Shown here: positions 16,176 through 25,258 of the stretch, one piece after another
Layout of the letters: each line of letters starts with the position of its first letter
Numbering within the stretch: position 1 is the first letter of the stretch
Assembly (NCBI GenBank): GCA_023457935.1
Contig: JAEXBA010000029.1
Span: 1-61,735, forward strand
Length of the DNA stretch: 61,735 bases
Reading direction: 5' to 3'
DNA from: Bacteroidota bacterium
GTDB lineage: Bacteria > Bacteroidota > Bacteroidia > Flavobacteriales > Weeksellaceae
Translations under genes and position numbers: made by a program
The notes under the pieces: model-generated
The model's database searches: none
Told to the model about the DNA's origin: nothing
Seen by the model: only the letters and a program-made list of their open reading frames with translations

Positions 16176-17082
16176 GATTATCATCGCTTTATCAGCGCTC
16201 GTCCTCGGCCTGGCGGGATATCTGTTTTATAACAGTCTGAATTCAGGTGAAATGAGCCATGCACAGGTTCAGACTCAGTTTAAAGATCTGAAAACCGATT
16301 ATGAAGTTCTGCAGCGCGATCTGGAAAACAAGGTTAATACGCTTAATATTTCCAACAGAATCATCGATATTCAGAAAAACAAGATTGAAACTCTTCTGAA
16401 GAAAAATTCAATTACCGAAGAAGAACTGTTTGAGGCAAAAAAACTCATGGGCGAGATTTCGCAGAGTGTTCTTGATGAATATCACCGCAGAGTTTCCAGT
16501 CTGGAAACCGAGAAAGCCAGTCTTGTGACAACACGTGAAGAAGAAGAACGGGAAATCGCTTCACTTACAGCAAAAATCAAAAAACTTGAAAGTTCCAACC
16601 GTCAGATTACCAGCAAATACGAAACGGAAAGACAGGCATCACTGCGGAAAGACAATCTACTTACTTACGCATCCAAAATAAGCATTTCCAATTTTGTGCT
16701 GAAAGGAATCCGTGTAAAGAACAGCGGCAGAGAAGTGGAAACCGACCGCGCTGCCAGAATAGACAGAATCAGAATGAGCTTTGATGTAACAGAAAACCGC
16801 ATTGCGCCATCCGGACAGAAACAGCTTTTGATTTCGGTTTATGATCCGGACGGAAAACTGACTGTTTTTAGCGGCAAGCCGTCGGGAAATTTTACTTTTG
16901 AAGGTAAAAGACTCACTTTTTCAGACCGTGTATCGCTTAACTATGTGAAAGGTGAAGAAAAAACGGTGAGTTTCGAATGGGACGGCGAAGATTTTACGAA
17001 AGGAGATTATCTGCTGGAAGTATACGAACAGACACCAAACGGCGTGATGCTGATTGGAAAAGCTACCAAAACACTCGAATAA
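16165..17082 (+). CDS. Membrane-anchored coiled-coil protein, unknown function
   Basis: A 305-residue protein starting at ATG 16165, inside the last codons of the kinase gene, which implies translational coupling. It has one N-terminal membrane helix (about 4-21), a long coiled coil (about 30-175, heptads rich in Leu, Lys and Glu) and a C-terminal beta-rich domain (about 180-305, LISVYDPDGKLTVFSG, KGDYLLEVYEQTPNG). No enzyme motifs are seen. The overlap suggests that it works with the kinase, perhaps as a periplasmic or cell-envelope partner (inference). Confidence 0.7.
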   Translation: MQNKIIIALSALVLGLAGYLFYNSLNSGEMSHAQVQTQFKDLKTDYEVLQRDLENKVNTLNISNRIIDIQKNKIETLLKKNSITEEELFEAKKLMGEISQSVLDEYHRRVSSLETEKASLVTTREEEEREIASLTAKIKKLESSNRQITSKYETERQASLRKDNLLTYASKISISNFVLKGIRVKNSGREVETDRAARIDRIRMSFDVTENRIAPSGQKQLLISVYDPDGKLTVFSGKPSGNFTFEGKRLTFSDRVSLNYVKGEEKTVSFEWDGEDFTKGDYLLEVYEQTPNGVMLIGKATKTLE

Positions 17083-17123
17083 AAACACGGAATTCTGTAA
17101 AAAAATCTAATCAAAAATTTCTA

Positions 17124-17131
17124 TATATTTG
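17124..17131 (+). promoter_or_regulatory. -7 box TATATTTG of the 17155 gene
   Basis: Exact TAnnTTTG match 23 bp before the start codon at 17155. Confidence 0.6.
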
Positions 17132-17154
17132 CAAATTAGATTATTAAAAAATAA

Positions 17155-18498
17155 ATGGATCCCGACAGTCTCGTCAAACTCTTAATCGCACTGCTTCTGG
17201 TGCTTCTCAATGGCTTTTTTGTAGCCGCCGAATTTTCAATTGTTAAAGTACGTTACTCACAGATTCAGCTGAAAGCTGCCGAAGGCAATGCCATGGCAAA
17301 GCAGGCTGAACACATCATCAAAAACCTGGACGCTTACCTCTCCGCAACGCAGCTCGGAATCACGCTGGCTTCACTTGCTTTGGGTTGGGTTGGAGAAAGT
17401 GCTCTTCATCACGTTATTGAAGGCATATTTCATTATTTTAACGCTGAAGTCGCACAGGCCACCATCACCACGATTTCGCTTGTGTTAAGCTTCCTGATTA
17501 TTACCGTAATGCATATTGTTTTTGGTGAACTTGTGCCGAAATCCATCGCGATCCGGAAATCCGAGCCCACAACGATGTTTATTGCTGCGCCGCTCAGATT
17601 CTTTTACAATGTTTTCAAACCGTTTATCTGGTCGATGAACGCCATTTCAAACGGATTCCTGAGAATGATCGGTATGCAGCCGGCTTCAGATCATGAAATT
17701 CACTCCACCGAAGAGCTTCAGCTTTTGGTAAAACAGAGTGCCGATTCCGGTGAAATTGAAGAGGAAAACTACGAAATCATCAAAAATGCATTTGATTTTA
17801 CAGATCATACGGCAAAACAGGTAATGGTTCCGCGTCAGAATATTGTTTCCATCGATATTGAAGATCCAAAAGAAGAAATCATCTCTCAGATTATGGAAAG
17901 CGGTTATTCGCGTCTTCCCGTGTACGAAAACTCCATCGACAATGTCATCGGTATTTTCTATACCAAAGAAATCATGCGCGAATACATCAAGAATAAAGAT
18001 TTTGAACTTCGGAACTTTCTGCGTGAAGCATTTTTCGTGGTAGGAAGCAAGAAAATATCCGACCTTCTGAATGTTTTCCAGGTGAAAAAACAGCATTTGG
18101 CGGTTGTAATTGATGAATTTGGCGGAACGGAAGGTATTATTACACTAGAAGATATTTTGGAAGAACTGGTAGGAGAAATTCAGGATGAAGAAGATGATGA
18201 AGAGAAAATTGTAGATCAGGTGAGCGATAACACTTACTGGATTCAGGCGACACAGCCATTGGAAGAAATCAACGAGCATTTGCCGGAGAAACTTTCTGAA
18301 GAAGGAGAATACAACTCCCTGGCCGGATTTATTTTACATGCTCTGGAAGAAATTCCGGAAGAAAACCAGGAGTTTGATATCGATAATTATCATTTCAAGA
18401 TTCTGAAAATGAACAACAAAAGTGTGGAAATGGTAGAGTTGGTGTACGAACAGCCGAGCATTGCGGATGATATTGTTGAAGAAATAGGAGAAATTTAA
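17155..18498 (+). CDS. CNNM/CorC (HlyC) family transporter-like protein with CBS domains
   Basis: A 447-residue membrane protein of the family containing YfjD, CorC and CNNM proteins. It has an N-terminal DUF21 domain with three or four membrane helices (to about 180), a CBS pair (about 205-335, opening QVMVPRQNIVSIDI and including KKQHLAVVIDEFGGTEGIIT) and the small CorC_HlyC domain at the end (about 350-440, SLAGFILHALEEIP). Related proteins have been linked to Mg2+ export or membrane integrity; the haemolysin name is historical. It ends 1 bp before clpS and has its own -7 box at 17124-17131. Confidence 0.9.
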   Translation: MDPDSLVKLLIALLLVLLNGFFVAAEFSIVKVRYSQIQLKAAEGNAMAKQAEHIIKNLDAYLSATQLGITLASLALGWVGESALHHVIEGIFHYFNAEVAQATITTISLVLSFLIITVMHIVFGELVPKSIAIRKSEPTTMFIAAPLRFFYNVFKPFIWSMNAISNGFLRMIGMQPASDHEIHSTEELQLLVKQSADSGEIEEENYEIIKNAFDFTDHTAKQVMVPRQNIVSIDIEDPKEEIISQIMESGYSRLPVYENSIDNVIGIFYTKEIMREYIKNKDFELRNFLREAFFVVGSKKISDLLNVFQVKKQHLAVVIDEFGGTEGIITLEDILEELVGEIQDEEDDEEKIVDQVSDNTYWIQATQPLEEINEHLPEKLSEEGEYNSLAGFILHALEEIPEENQEFDIDNYHFKILKMNNKSVEMVELVYEQPSIADDIVEEIGEI

Positions 18499-18499
18499 G

Positions 18500-18808
18500 A
18501 TGAATCAGACAGTATATTTATCAAGAAACTACGAAGATCCGAAAAGAGAGCATCAGGAAGAGGTTGATGTTCTGGAACTCGAGGACGAAGTGTACAAACT
18601 GGTTCTTTGGAACGATGATGTGAATACGTTTGATTTCGTAATCGAATGTCTGATTGAAATCTGCGGCCACACCCTGGAACAGGCCGAACAGTGCACAATC
18701 CTGGTTCATTTCAAAGGAAAATGCACCGTAAAAACCGGCGGAATTGAAAAGCTGAAACCGATGCACGAAAAACTGCTTTCGCGCGGGCTTACTTCGGAAA
18801 TTGTATAA
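18500..18808 (+). CDS. clpS: ClpS adaptor protein
   Basis: A 102-residue ClpS, which binds ClpA/ClpC and hands N-degron substrates to the Clp protease. The core LVLWNDDVNTFDFVIECL is the family signature, including the Asn-Asp-Asp substrate pocket, followed by EQAEQCTILVHFKGKCTV. The start codon is 1 bp after the upstream transporter stop, so translation is probably coupled, though no functional link is known. Ends at a terminator. Confidence 0.93.
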   Translation: MNQTVYLSRNYEDPKREHQEEVDVLELEDEVYKLVLWNDDVNTFDFVIECLIEICGHTLEQAEQCTILVHFKGKCTVKTGGIEKLKPMHEKLLSRGLTSEIV

Positions 18809-18813
18809 ATTCA

Positions 18814-18837
18814 GGCGGCAGTTTTGCCGCTTTTTTT
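18814..18837 (+). terminator. Intrinsic terminator after clpS
   Basis: GCGGCA pairs with TGCCGC around a 4-nt loop, followed by TTTTTTTG. Confidence 0.8.
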
Positions 18838-18855
18838 GTCAGCAGAATTCACTTC

Positions 18856-18886
18856 TTGATTTTTAGATTCTGAAAACCTATTTTTG
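18856..18886 (+). promoter_or_regulatory. priA promoter TTG-N20-TATTTTTG
   Basis: TTG at 18856-18858 and exact -7 TATTTTTG at 18879-18886, spaced 20 bp. The start site would be near 18892, giving a leader of about 12 nt and supporting the TTG start codon at 18904. Confidence 0.65.
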
Positions 18887-18903
18887 TAAGACAGATTTTT
18901 CTA

Positions 18904-21351
18904 TTGAACTACGCGCAGATTATTCTTCCTCTCAATCTTTCCGGAACTTTCACATACAGTGTTCCCGATGTTTTTTTGCCTGAAATTCAGGTCGGAATGC
19001 GCGTTTTGGTTCCTTTCCGCGGCAGAAAAATCTACACTGGAATTGTCGCTGAACTTCACAACGAGAAGCCGGAAAACTTTGTTCCGAAAGAAATTATCAG
19101 TATTCTTGATGATTTTCCGATACTTAATAATGAGCAGATTGCTTTCTGGAACTGGCTTTCTGATTATTATCTGTGCAATCTCGGAGAGATTTACCGTTTC
19201 GCATTTCCCGGTTCTCTGAAACTCGAAAGTGAAACGTACCTGAAGATGAAACCCAATGCAGAGGTTGATTTTCAGCATCTGGACAGCAACGAAATGTATC
19301 TGATTCAGGCGTTGGAAGTACGGCAGCTGATCAGTCTCACCGAAATTGAGGCCTTTATTCCAAAGAAAGATCTTGTAAAAACAATCAATGCGCTTATCGA
19401 TCTTCAGTATATTGAAGTGGACGAAAAGATTGCCGAAAAATACAGAAGCAGGGAAATTGCGTACCTGAAAATTACTGATATTAAAGCTGTTACGGAAAAT
19501 CTTCCGGAAATACTGGTGACTTTGAAAAGAGCGCCGCGACAGAAAGAACTTTTGCTGTATCTGCTTGAAAAACAGACCGAAAACCCCGAAACGCCCATAA
19601 GAAAATCAACTTTTTTTGATGAGTTCAATTTTGGATCGTCACACCTGAAGCCGCTCATTCAGAAAGGTTTTGTGGAAGAATATTTAATGCAGAAAGACCG
19701 TCTGGCAAGCTACGAAGGAGAAACTGAAGAACTTGAAGCACTTTCGGAAGCTCAGCAAAACGCTCTGCGTGAAATCAATACCGCTTTTGAACAGGAGAAA
19801 AATGTGCTGCTTCACGGCGTTACTTCTTCCGGAAAAACGCATCTTTATCTTGAAAAGATTGAAGACTGTGTCTCGGCCGGAAAAACAGCTTTGGTTCTGT
19901 TGCCCGAAGTTTCACTCACAAAACAGATTACGGCACGGCTCGAGAAGAAATACGGAAAGAATCTTGGATTTTACCATCAGAAACTGACGGACTTTGAGAG
20001 AGTAGAAGTATGGAAAAAAATCAGAAATAAAGAAATCAAAGTACTCATCGGAACGCGCAATTCGCTTTTCCTTCCGTTTGACGATTTGGGATTGATAATT
20101 GTTGATGAAGAACACGACGCTGCTTTCCGCCCAAGAGAAGTTTCACCGTATTTTCATTCCAAGGATGCAGCTCTGGTTTTGGGAAAAATCTTCGGAGCGC
20201 CGGTAATTCTGGGTTCAGCAACGCCCTCGGTGGAATCGTACTGGCTTGCAAAAACCGAAAAAATACAGTTGGTTACGCTGAATGAACGGTTCGGCGACGT
20301 AAGACTTCCCACATTTGAAATGATTAATTTTAAAGAAGCTCAGGATTCAAAAAAAGTCAGTGGTAACTTTTCCATGAAGCTGATTGATGCTTTAAGACAG
20401 AATCTGGAAGACCGCAAACAGGCCATGGTTTTGCACAACCGAAGAGGTTACTCCAGCGTAGTTGAATGTGAAAGCTGCGGACATGTAAATTACTGTTCCA
20501 ACTGCGATGTGGTTCTTACTTACCATAAATATTCCAACGAGCTGAAGTGCCATTACTGCGGCCAGCGCGCTTCAAAACCAAAAAACTGCCCGAAATGTTT
20601 TTCCGAAAATCTGAATGAGCGCGGTGTTGGTGTGGAGCAAATTCATGAGGAAATTCAGAAAATCTTTCCCGACGCTGAAATCGACCGTATGGATGTTGAC
20701 AGCATGCGCCGGAAATTTGCCTACGAACAGCTTTACGAAAGAATCGAAGACGGTGAAACGGATATTATTGTCGGAACCCAGATGATTTCCAAAGGTCTTG
20801 ATTTCGAAAATATTGAAATAGTGGCTGTTCCTAAAGCCGACTCTATGATGTATGTTCAGGATTTCCGTGCGGAAGAACGTGCTTATCAGCTGATTACGCA
20901 GGTGGCGGGAAGAGCAGGCCGGGTTTCGGGAAAAGGGAAGGTGATAATCCAGACTTTTAATCCTCAGCATCCGGTTTTTCAGTTGATTAAAGAGCAGGAT
21001 GCATCCAAAATTTATGACTATTTTCTTGAAGAACGCAGGAAATATCATTATCCGCCCTACACAAGAACCATTCTTATTGAACTGAAACACCGGAAGGAAG
21101 ATAAAGTAAACCGGGCCTCGCAGTTTTTGGGTTCAGTTCTCAGAAAATATCTGCCTCAGGAATGTGTTTTGGGACCGGAAAAATCTCCGGTTGGGAAAAT
21201 TAATCTGCTCTATCAGTATCAGGTTCTGCTGAAACTTCCGCGTGGAAAAAATTATAAGGATTACAAGAATCTTGTAATGAAAAGTTTAAAAGAATTTGAA
21301 GAAATTACCGCCTATCAGAGTATAAAAAAGCACATTTTTGTTGATTTTTAA
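18904..21351 (+). CDS. priA: Primosomal protein N' (replication restart helicase PriA), TTG start
   Basis: An 815-residue PriA, the DNA helicase that recognises stalled forks and reloads the replisome. The N-terminal DNA-binding region opens NYAQIILPLNLSGTFTYSVP; the helicase core carries the P-loop GVTSSGKT (about 305-312) and the DEEH box (IIVDEEHDAAF). A zinc module of paired CxxC motifs (CESCGHVNYCSNC, CHYCGQ, CPKC) is inserted between the helicase halves, and the RAGRVSGKGKV motif VI follows. The start is TTG at 18904, as no in-frame ATG precedes the conserved N-terminus. Full length. Confidence 0.95.
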   Translation: MNYAQIILPLNLSGTFTYSVPDVFLPEIQVGMRVLVPFRGRKIYTGIVAELHNEKPENFVPKEIISILDDFPILNNEQIAFWNWLSDYYLCNLGEIYRFAFPGSLKLESETYLKMKPNAEVDFQHLDSNEMYLIQALEVRQLISLTEIEAFIPKKDLVKTINALIDLQYIEVDEKIAEKYRSREIAYLKITDIKAVTENLPEILVTLKRAPRQKELLLYLLEKQTENPETPIRKSTFFDEFNFGSSHLKPLIQKGFVEEYLMQKDRLASYEGETEELEALSEAQQNALREINTAFEQEKNVLLHGVTSSGKTHLYLEKIEDCVSAGKTALVLLPEVSLTKQITARLEKKYGKNLGFYHQKLTDFERVEVWKKIRNKEIKVLIGTRNSLFLPFDDLGLIIVDEEHDAAFRPREVSPYFHSKDAALVLGKIFGAPVILGSATPSVESYWLAKTEKIQLVTLNERFGDVRLPTFEMINFKEAQDSKKVSGNFSMKLIDALRQNLEDRKQAMVLHNRRGYSSVVECESCGHVNYCSNCDVVLTYHKYSNELKCHYCGQRASKPKNCPKCFSENLNERGVGVEQIHEEIQKIFPDAEIDRMDVDSMRRKFAYEQLYERIEDGETDIIVGTQMISKGLDFENIEIVAVPKADSMMYVQDFRAEERAYQLITQVAGRAGRVSGKGKVIIQTFNPQHPVFQLIKEQDASKIYDYFLEERRKYHYPPYTRTILIELKHRKEDKVNRASQFLGSVLRKYLPQECVLGPEKSPVGKINLLYQYQVLLKLPRGKNYKDYKNLVMKSLKEFEEITAYQSIKKHIFVDF

Positions 21352-21415
21352 CAAATTTTAACACAATTTTCCTACTTTTAAAACTCTTAAAACCCTGACT
21401 TTCAATAATAATTTC

Positions 21416-21423
21416 TACATTTG
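21416..21423 (+). promoter_or_regulatory. -7 box TACATTTG of the PBP4 gene
   Basis: Exact TAnnTTTG match, implying a leader of roughly 85 nt before the start codon at 21516. Confidence 0.5.
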
Positions 21424-21515
21424 ACCCGTTAAGTGTTCAGTCTGCTGCGTTATTGGCCGGATATTTAACATCACCGATTTTGGATCATCAAATAAAAAAG
21501 TAGAAAGGAATTATT

Positions 21516-22985
21516 ATGGTTAAAATCAAAAACTGTATCGCCGGAGTCTCGGTAATGTTTTCATCTCTTGTGTTTGCTCAGGGCGTAAGCTCAACCAAGC
21601 AGCTTCCACAGATGTATGAAAATCAGATCAGCAATTTACCTACATCAAATACCGCTGCAGTTGAAAAAACTGCACTTCTAACCGCAAAGGAACTGGTTGA
21701 TATCAACCTGAATGCCATGATGAACGATCCTGTTTTGCGTAATGCAGACTGGGGTTTTGTGGTATACGATCCTAAAACTAAGAAAGTAATTTCATCTTAC
21801 AACGAAACTTCTTCATTTATACCTGCTTCTACCACGAAACTTCTCACTACGGAAACTGCGCTCAGTCTTCTTGGTGAAAAGTTCAAGTGGATTACACAGC
21901 TGGAATATTCAGGAACAATCGATCATGACGGTGTTCTGAACGGAAATATCTACATTGTGGGAAGTGGAGATCCTTCTTTAGGAACAGGGAAAGCTGGCGC
22001 TGCGACGTACCGCGAAATTGTTTCGGATTTCACATTGGCAATGGCCGACAAAGGAATTAAAAAGGTAGCCGGCGACATTCTTATACAGACCGCGGTTTTC
22101 AAGGAAAACAAAATTGAAAGACTTCCGGAAAGCATTGTATGGCTCGAAAACAACAACTATTATCTGCCGGTAGGAACTACGGAAAACATCAATCCTGCAA
22201 ATGAAAGACTGATCGCTAAGAAATCGAACAGTTTCGGGAAGGATAAAGCATTCTTCTATGTTTCACCATACATCAATCAGATGGTGTACGCGGAGAAGTT
22301 TGACGGCGGAGCACTGACTACCAAAGTTGCTGATGCGCCTTACACACTGGCCAATACACTTCGTGCCACTTTAATTAAGAGCGGAATTCCGGTTGTTGGA
22401 AAAGTGCAGTCTAAAATAACTGATCCTGAACCTGAAAAAAGATTCCTGATTACTTCTTATAAATCTCCAGTTCTTGCAGACATCGTTTACGATACCAATC
22501 AGAGAAGCGATAACGCTCTGGCAGAAGCTACACTGAGAATGGTAGGTTTCCAGAGATACGGCGACCAGAGTCTGGAATCAGGTAGAAAAGCAGTGGTAAA
22601 ACACTTAACAGAAGTTTCCTTTGATACGGACGGTCTGCATTATGCGGACGGCAGCGGACTATCGCGTGCAAATGCAGTAACCCCGATTTCTCAGGTGAAA
22701 TATCTGACGTCTCTGATGAATCAGAAATACTACAAAACCTATTTTGATTCGCTACCGATTGCGGGCCAGACAGGAACACTGAAAAAATCTTTCGCCGGAA
22801 GCGGTTACGGACAGGTTTTTGCAAAAACCGGAACCCTGAACAAAGTAAAAACACTTGCGGGTTACATTAAGACAAATTCCGGAAAAACGCTGGTATTCTC
22901 GCTGCTTGTGAATAATTATGCAGGTTCAGTAAGCATGGTGAAGGAGAAAATGGAGAAGATTCTTGAGCCTACACTTAATCTTTAA
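21516..22985 (+). CDS. dacB: D-alanyl-D-alanine carboxypeptidase/endopeptidase (PBP4, DacB type)
   Basis: A 489-residue class C penicillin-binding protein that trims or cleaves peptidoglycan crosslinks in the periplasm. Signal peptide to about residue 21 (SLVFAQ). Active-site motifs are in order: SxxK as STTK at 105-108, SDN in NQRSDNALAEA, and KTG in FAKTGTLNKV near the C-terminus. The large insertion between SxxK and SDN typical of PBP4 is present. Transcribed alone with a terminator at 23004-23036. The symbol reflects the family; it is not proven orthology. Confidence 0.92.
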   Translation: MVKIKNCIAGVSVMFSSLVFAQGVSSTKQLPQMYENQISNLPTSNTAAVEKTALLTAKELVDINLNAMMNDPVLRNADWGFVVYDPKTKKVISSYNETSSFIPASTTKLLTTETALSLLGEKFKWITQLEYSGTIDHDGVLNGNIYIVGSGDPSLGTGKAGAATYREIVSDFTLAMADKGIKKVAGDILIQTAVFKENKIERLPESIVWLENNNYYLPVGTTENINPANERLIAKKSNSFGKDKAFFYVSPYINQMVYAEKFDGGALTTKVADAPYTLANTLRATLIKSGIPVVGKVQSKITDPEPEKRFLITSYKSPVLADIVYDTNQRSDNALAEATLRMVGFQRYGDQSLESGRKAVVKHLTEVSFDTDGLHYADGSGLSRANAVTPISQVKYLTSLMNQKYYKTYFDSLPIAGQTGTLKKSFAGSGYGQVFAKTGTLNKVKTLAGYIKTNSGKTLVFSLLVNNYAGSVSMVKEKMEKILEPTLNL

Positions 22986-23003
22986 GAGATTATTTAAAAT
23001 AGC

Positions 23004-23036
23004 AAAACCTTTCATATTCCATGGAAGGTTTTTTTT
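23004..23036 (+). terminator. Intrinsic terminator after the PBP4 gene
   Basis: AAAACCTTTCAT pairs with ATGGAAGGTTTT and is followed by a T-run. Confidence 0.75.
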
Positions 23037-23061
23037 ATACCTTTAACGATATTTTCCACCT

Positions 23062-24999
23062 ATGAAAAAATCTGTATTCCTTTTATTTACAATGTTCTGT
23101 ACGCTGATATCCGCTCAAATGGTGGATTTCGACAAACAGATGCTGATCAACCGCGAAATAAAGAGTCATCAGCTGAAAATGACGGTGCCGAACATCAATC
23201 CCAATACACTGAATTACGATCTTCGCTACCAGAGAATGGATGTGGAAATTGATCCGGCCGTAAAATACATTTCAGGATCGGTAACCTCACATTTTATTCC
23301 GAATGCGGCAATGAGCAGTTTTTACCTCGATCTGAACAATAATATGACGGTTTCATCTGTTCAGTATCACGGCACAAGTCTGCCTTTTCAGCAGCTGGCG
23401 ACAAAGGAAATCAAAATTGATTTTCGGGCGGCTCTTTCTGCCAATGTTCTGGATTCGCTTACCGTTAATTACTCCGGAATTCCGGCGGCGCCCGGCGGCG
23501 GTTTTGATGCGTTCTCAATAGGTTCGCAGAGCGGAAATCCGACTCTTTTTACACTTTCAGAACCGTATGGAGCTCAGGACTGGTTTCCGACAAAGCAAAG
23601 TCTGAATGACAAAATTGAGAAATTTGATTTCAAGATCACAACTCCAGGCCAGTACAGTGTTGCAGCCAACGGAAAACTTTTTTCCGAAACAATGCTTCCG
23701 AATAACAAAAAACGCACATTCTGGCAAACCAATTACCCAACCGCGGCTTATCTGATTGCAATTTCGGTTACTGATTTTGTTAAGATGACGGATACGATTG
23801 GAAATGCGCCTCAGTTTCCTTTTATCAATTATATTTATGCAGCGTCGGCCACAAATCCAACAGTTCTGGACAATATCCAGTGGACAAAACAGGCCATGAC
23901 GACATTTGAGAACCATTTCGGACCTTATCCTTTCCGCCTCGAAAAGTACGGACATATGGAATTTGGTTACAACGGCGTCTGTATGGAACATCAAACCATG
24001 TCTTCAATGAGTTCCTGGGGAAAAGGTGTAATTGCCCATGAACTTGCCCACCAATGGTTTGGTGACAAAGTAACCTGCGGATCATGGAATGACATCTGGC
24101 TTAATGAAGGATTTGCAGTTTTTGGTGAGCATCTTGTATTTGAGCAGCTGATAATGACGAATACAGAATTCATGAATTATCTTGCCGGACAGAAAAATTA
24201 CATTACAGGAAGTCCGGGCGGAAGTACTTATGTTGCAGACAGCGGCCTCGGTAGCATCAATACCATTTTCAGCGGAAGATTAACTTATGCGAAGGGCGGA
24301 TTTATCGTTAGAATGATGAAATGGGTATTAGGCGACACGGTTTTCTATCAGGCAATTCAGGATTATCACAACCGTCCGGAGCTGGCTTTCGGTTATGCCA
24401 AAACCGCCGACCTGAAAAATTCACTTCTGCTGTCAACCGGGAAAGATTTCACCGAGTTTTTTAATGACTGGGTGTACGGACAGGGTTATCCAACATACGA
24501 AATACGCTGGAAACAGACTGCTAACCAATCGATTACTTTTAAAGTATCTCAGACTCAGAGTCACAGTTCTGTAAGCTTCTTCGAGATGCCGCTTCCGATT
24601 AAAGTTAACGGTACGGCAGGGCAGGTTCTGTATCTCAAACCGGAGAACACCTTTAACAATCAGTATTTTACGTATCCTGTAGGGTTTGATATTGCTTCGG
24701 TTCAGTTTAATTACGAACACCAAATGCTCGAAAGAAATTCCACGGTGATTATGGATAACGCACTTTCTACGGCAGAAGTGGCATCGGAAGAAATAGCGCT
24801 GTTTCCTGTTCCTGCCAGAAATGAAATTTTCCTAAAAGGTATTACCAAACCAACAGATTACGTGATTTATGCTGCAGACGGTAAGCTTGCAAAGAAAGGC
24901 AAATATATTCCGAAAGAATCCATCAGCATTTCAGAATTTCCTGCAGGTGTGTACTTTATTCATATAAAAGAAATGAATCTGAAGTTTGTTAAGAAATAA
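23062..24999 (+). CDS. Secreted M1 family aminopeptidase with type IX secretion sorting domain
   Basis: A 645-residue zinc metallopeptidase. Signal peptide to about 19, an N-terminal beta domain, the catalytic HELAH motif at 326-330 with the downstream zinc-ligand Glu in NEGFA (WLNEGFAVFGEH), and the substrate-recognition loop GVCMEHQTM in place of GAMEN, a variant I believe common in this phylum. The C-terminal 80 residues (from about 565, VASEEIALFPVPARNEIFLKG to FPAGVYFIHIKE) are a T9SS sorting domain, so the enzyme should cross the outer membrane through the Por machinery and be released or anchored at the surface. Monocistronic. Confidence 0.93.
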   Translation: MKKSVFLLFTMFCTLISAQMVDFDKQMLINREIKSHQLKMTVPNINPNTLNYDLRYQRMDVEIDPAVKYISGSVTSHFIPNAAMSSFYLDLNNNMTVSSVQYHGTSLPFQQLATKEIKIDFRAALSANVLDSLTVNYSGIPAAPGGGFDAFSIGSQSGNPTLFTLSEPYGAQDWFPTKQSLNDKIEKFDFKITTPGQYSVAANGKLFSETMLPNNKKRTFWQTNYPTAAYLIAISVTDFVKMTDTIGNAPQFPFINYIYAASATNPTVLDNIQWTKQAMTTFENHFGPYPFRLEKYGHMEFGYNGVCMEHQTMSSMSSWGKGVIAHELAHQWFGDKVTCGSWNDIWLNEGFAVFGEHLVFEQLIMTNTEFMNYLAGQKNYITGSPGGSTYVADSGLGSINTIFSGRLTYAKGGFIVRMMKWVLGDTVFYQAIQDYHNRPELAFGYAKTADLKNSLLLSTGKDFTEFFNDWVYGQGYPTYEIRWKQTANQSITFKVSQTQSHSSVSFFEMPLPIKVNGTAGQVLYLKPENTFNNQYFTYPVGFDIASVQFNYEHQMLERNSTVIMDNALSTAEVASEEIALFPVPARNEIFLKGITKPTDYVIYAADGKLAKKGKYIPKESISISEFPAGVYFIHIKEMNLKFVKK

Positions 25000-25018
25000 A
25001 AGAGAACAAAGAATAATA

Positions 25019-25048
25019 AAAAGTCCACACAAAACGTGGGCTTTTTTT
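25019..25048 (+). terminator. Intrinsic terminator after the M1 peptidase
   Basis: AAAGTCCAC pairs with GTGGGCTTT and a T-run follows. Confidence 0.8.
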
Positions 25049-25231
25049 CATGTTGACTGATCTCAACCGTTTCTGACAAATAAAAGTAGTTCACCTTCGG
25101 GATTTTGACGGTTTACAGAAATTAAAACCGATAAAAAGTAAAGTAAAACCTTCAGCTTTGGGGAAATGTTTATTCTGCAAATGAAGAAATATTTTCATGC
25201 GCTGTTTAGGGCTTTACTGAGCCAATTTTAT

Positions 25232-25239
25232 TAAATTTG
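25232..25239 (+). promoter_or_regulatory. -7 box TAAATTTG of the 25259 gene
   Basis: Exact TAnnTTTG match 19 bp before the start codon. The preceding 200 bp between the terminator and this box hold nothing else I recognise. Confidence 0.6.
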
Positions 25240-25258
25240 TGCTGCAAAAAAATCTATT

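Noticed and set aside
23969..24010. GVCMEH in place of GAMEN in the M1 peptidase as a sign of lost activity
   Set aside because: The zinc motif HELAH and downstream Glu are intact, and MEHQT variants are, as far as I know, common in this phylum.
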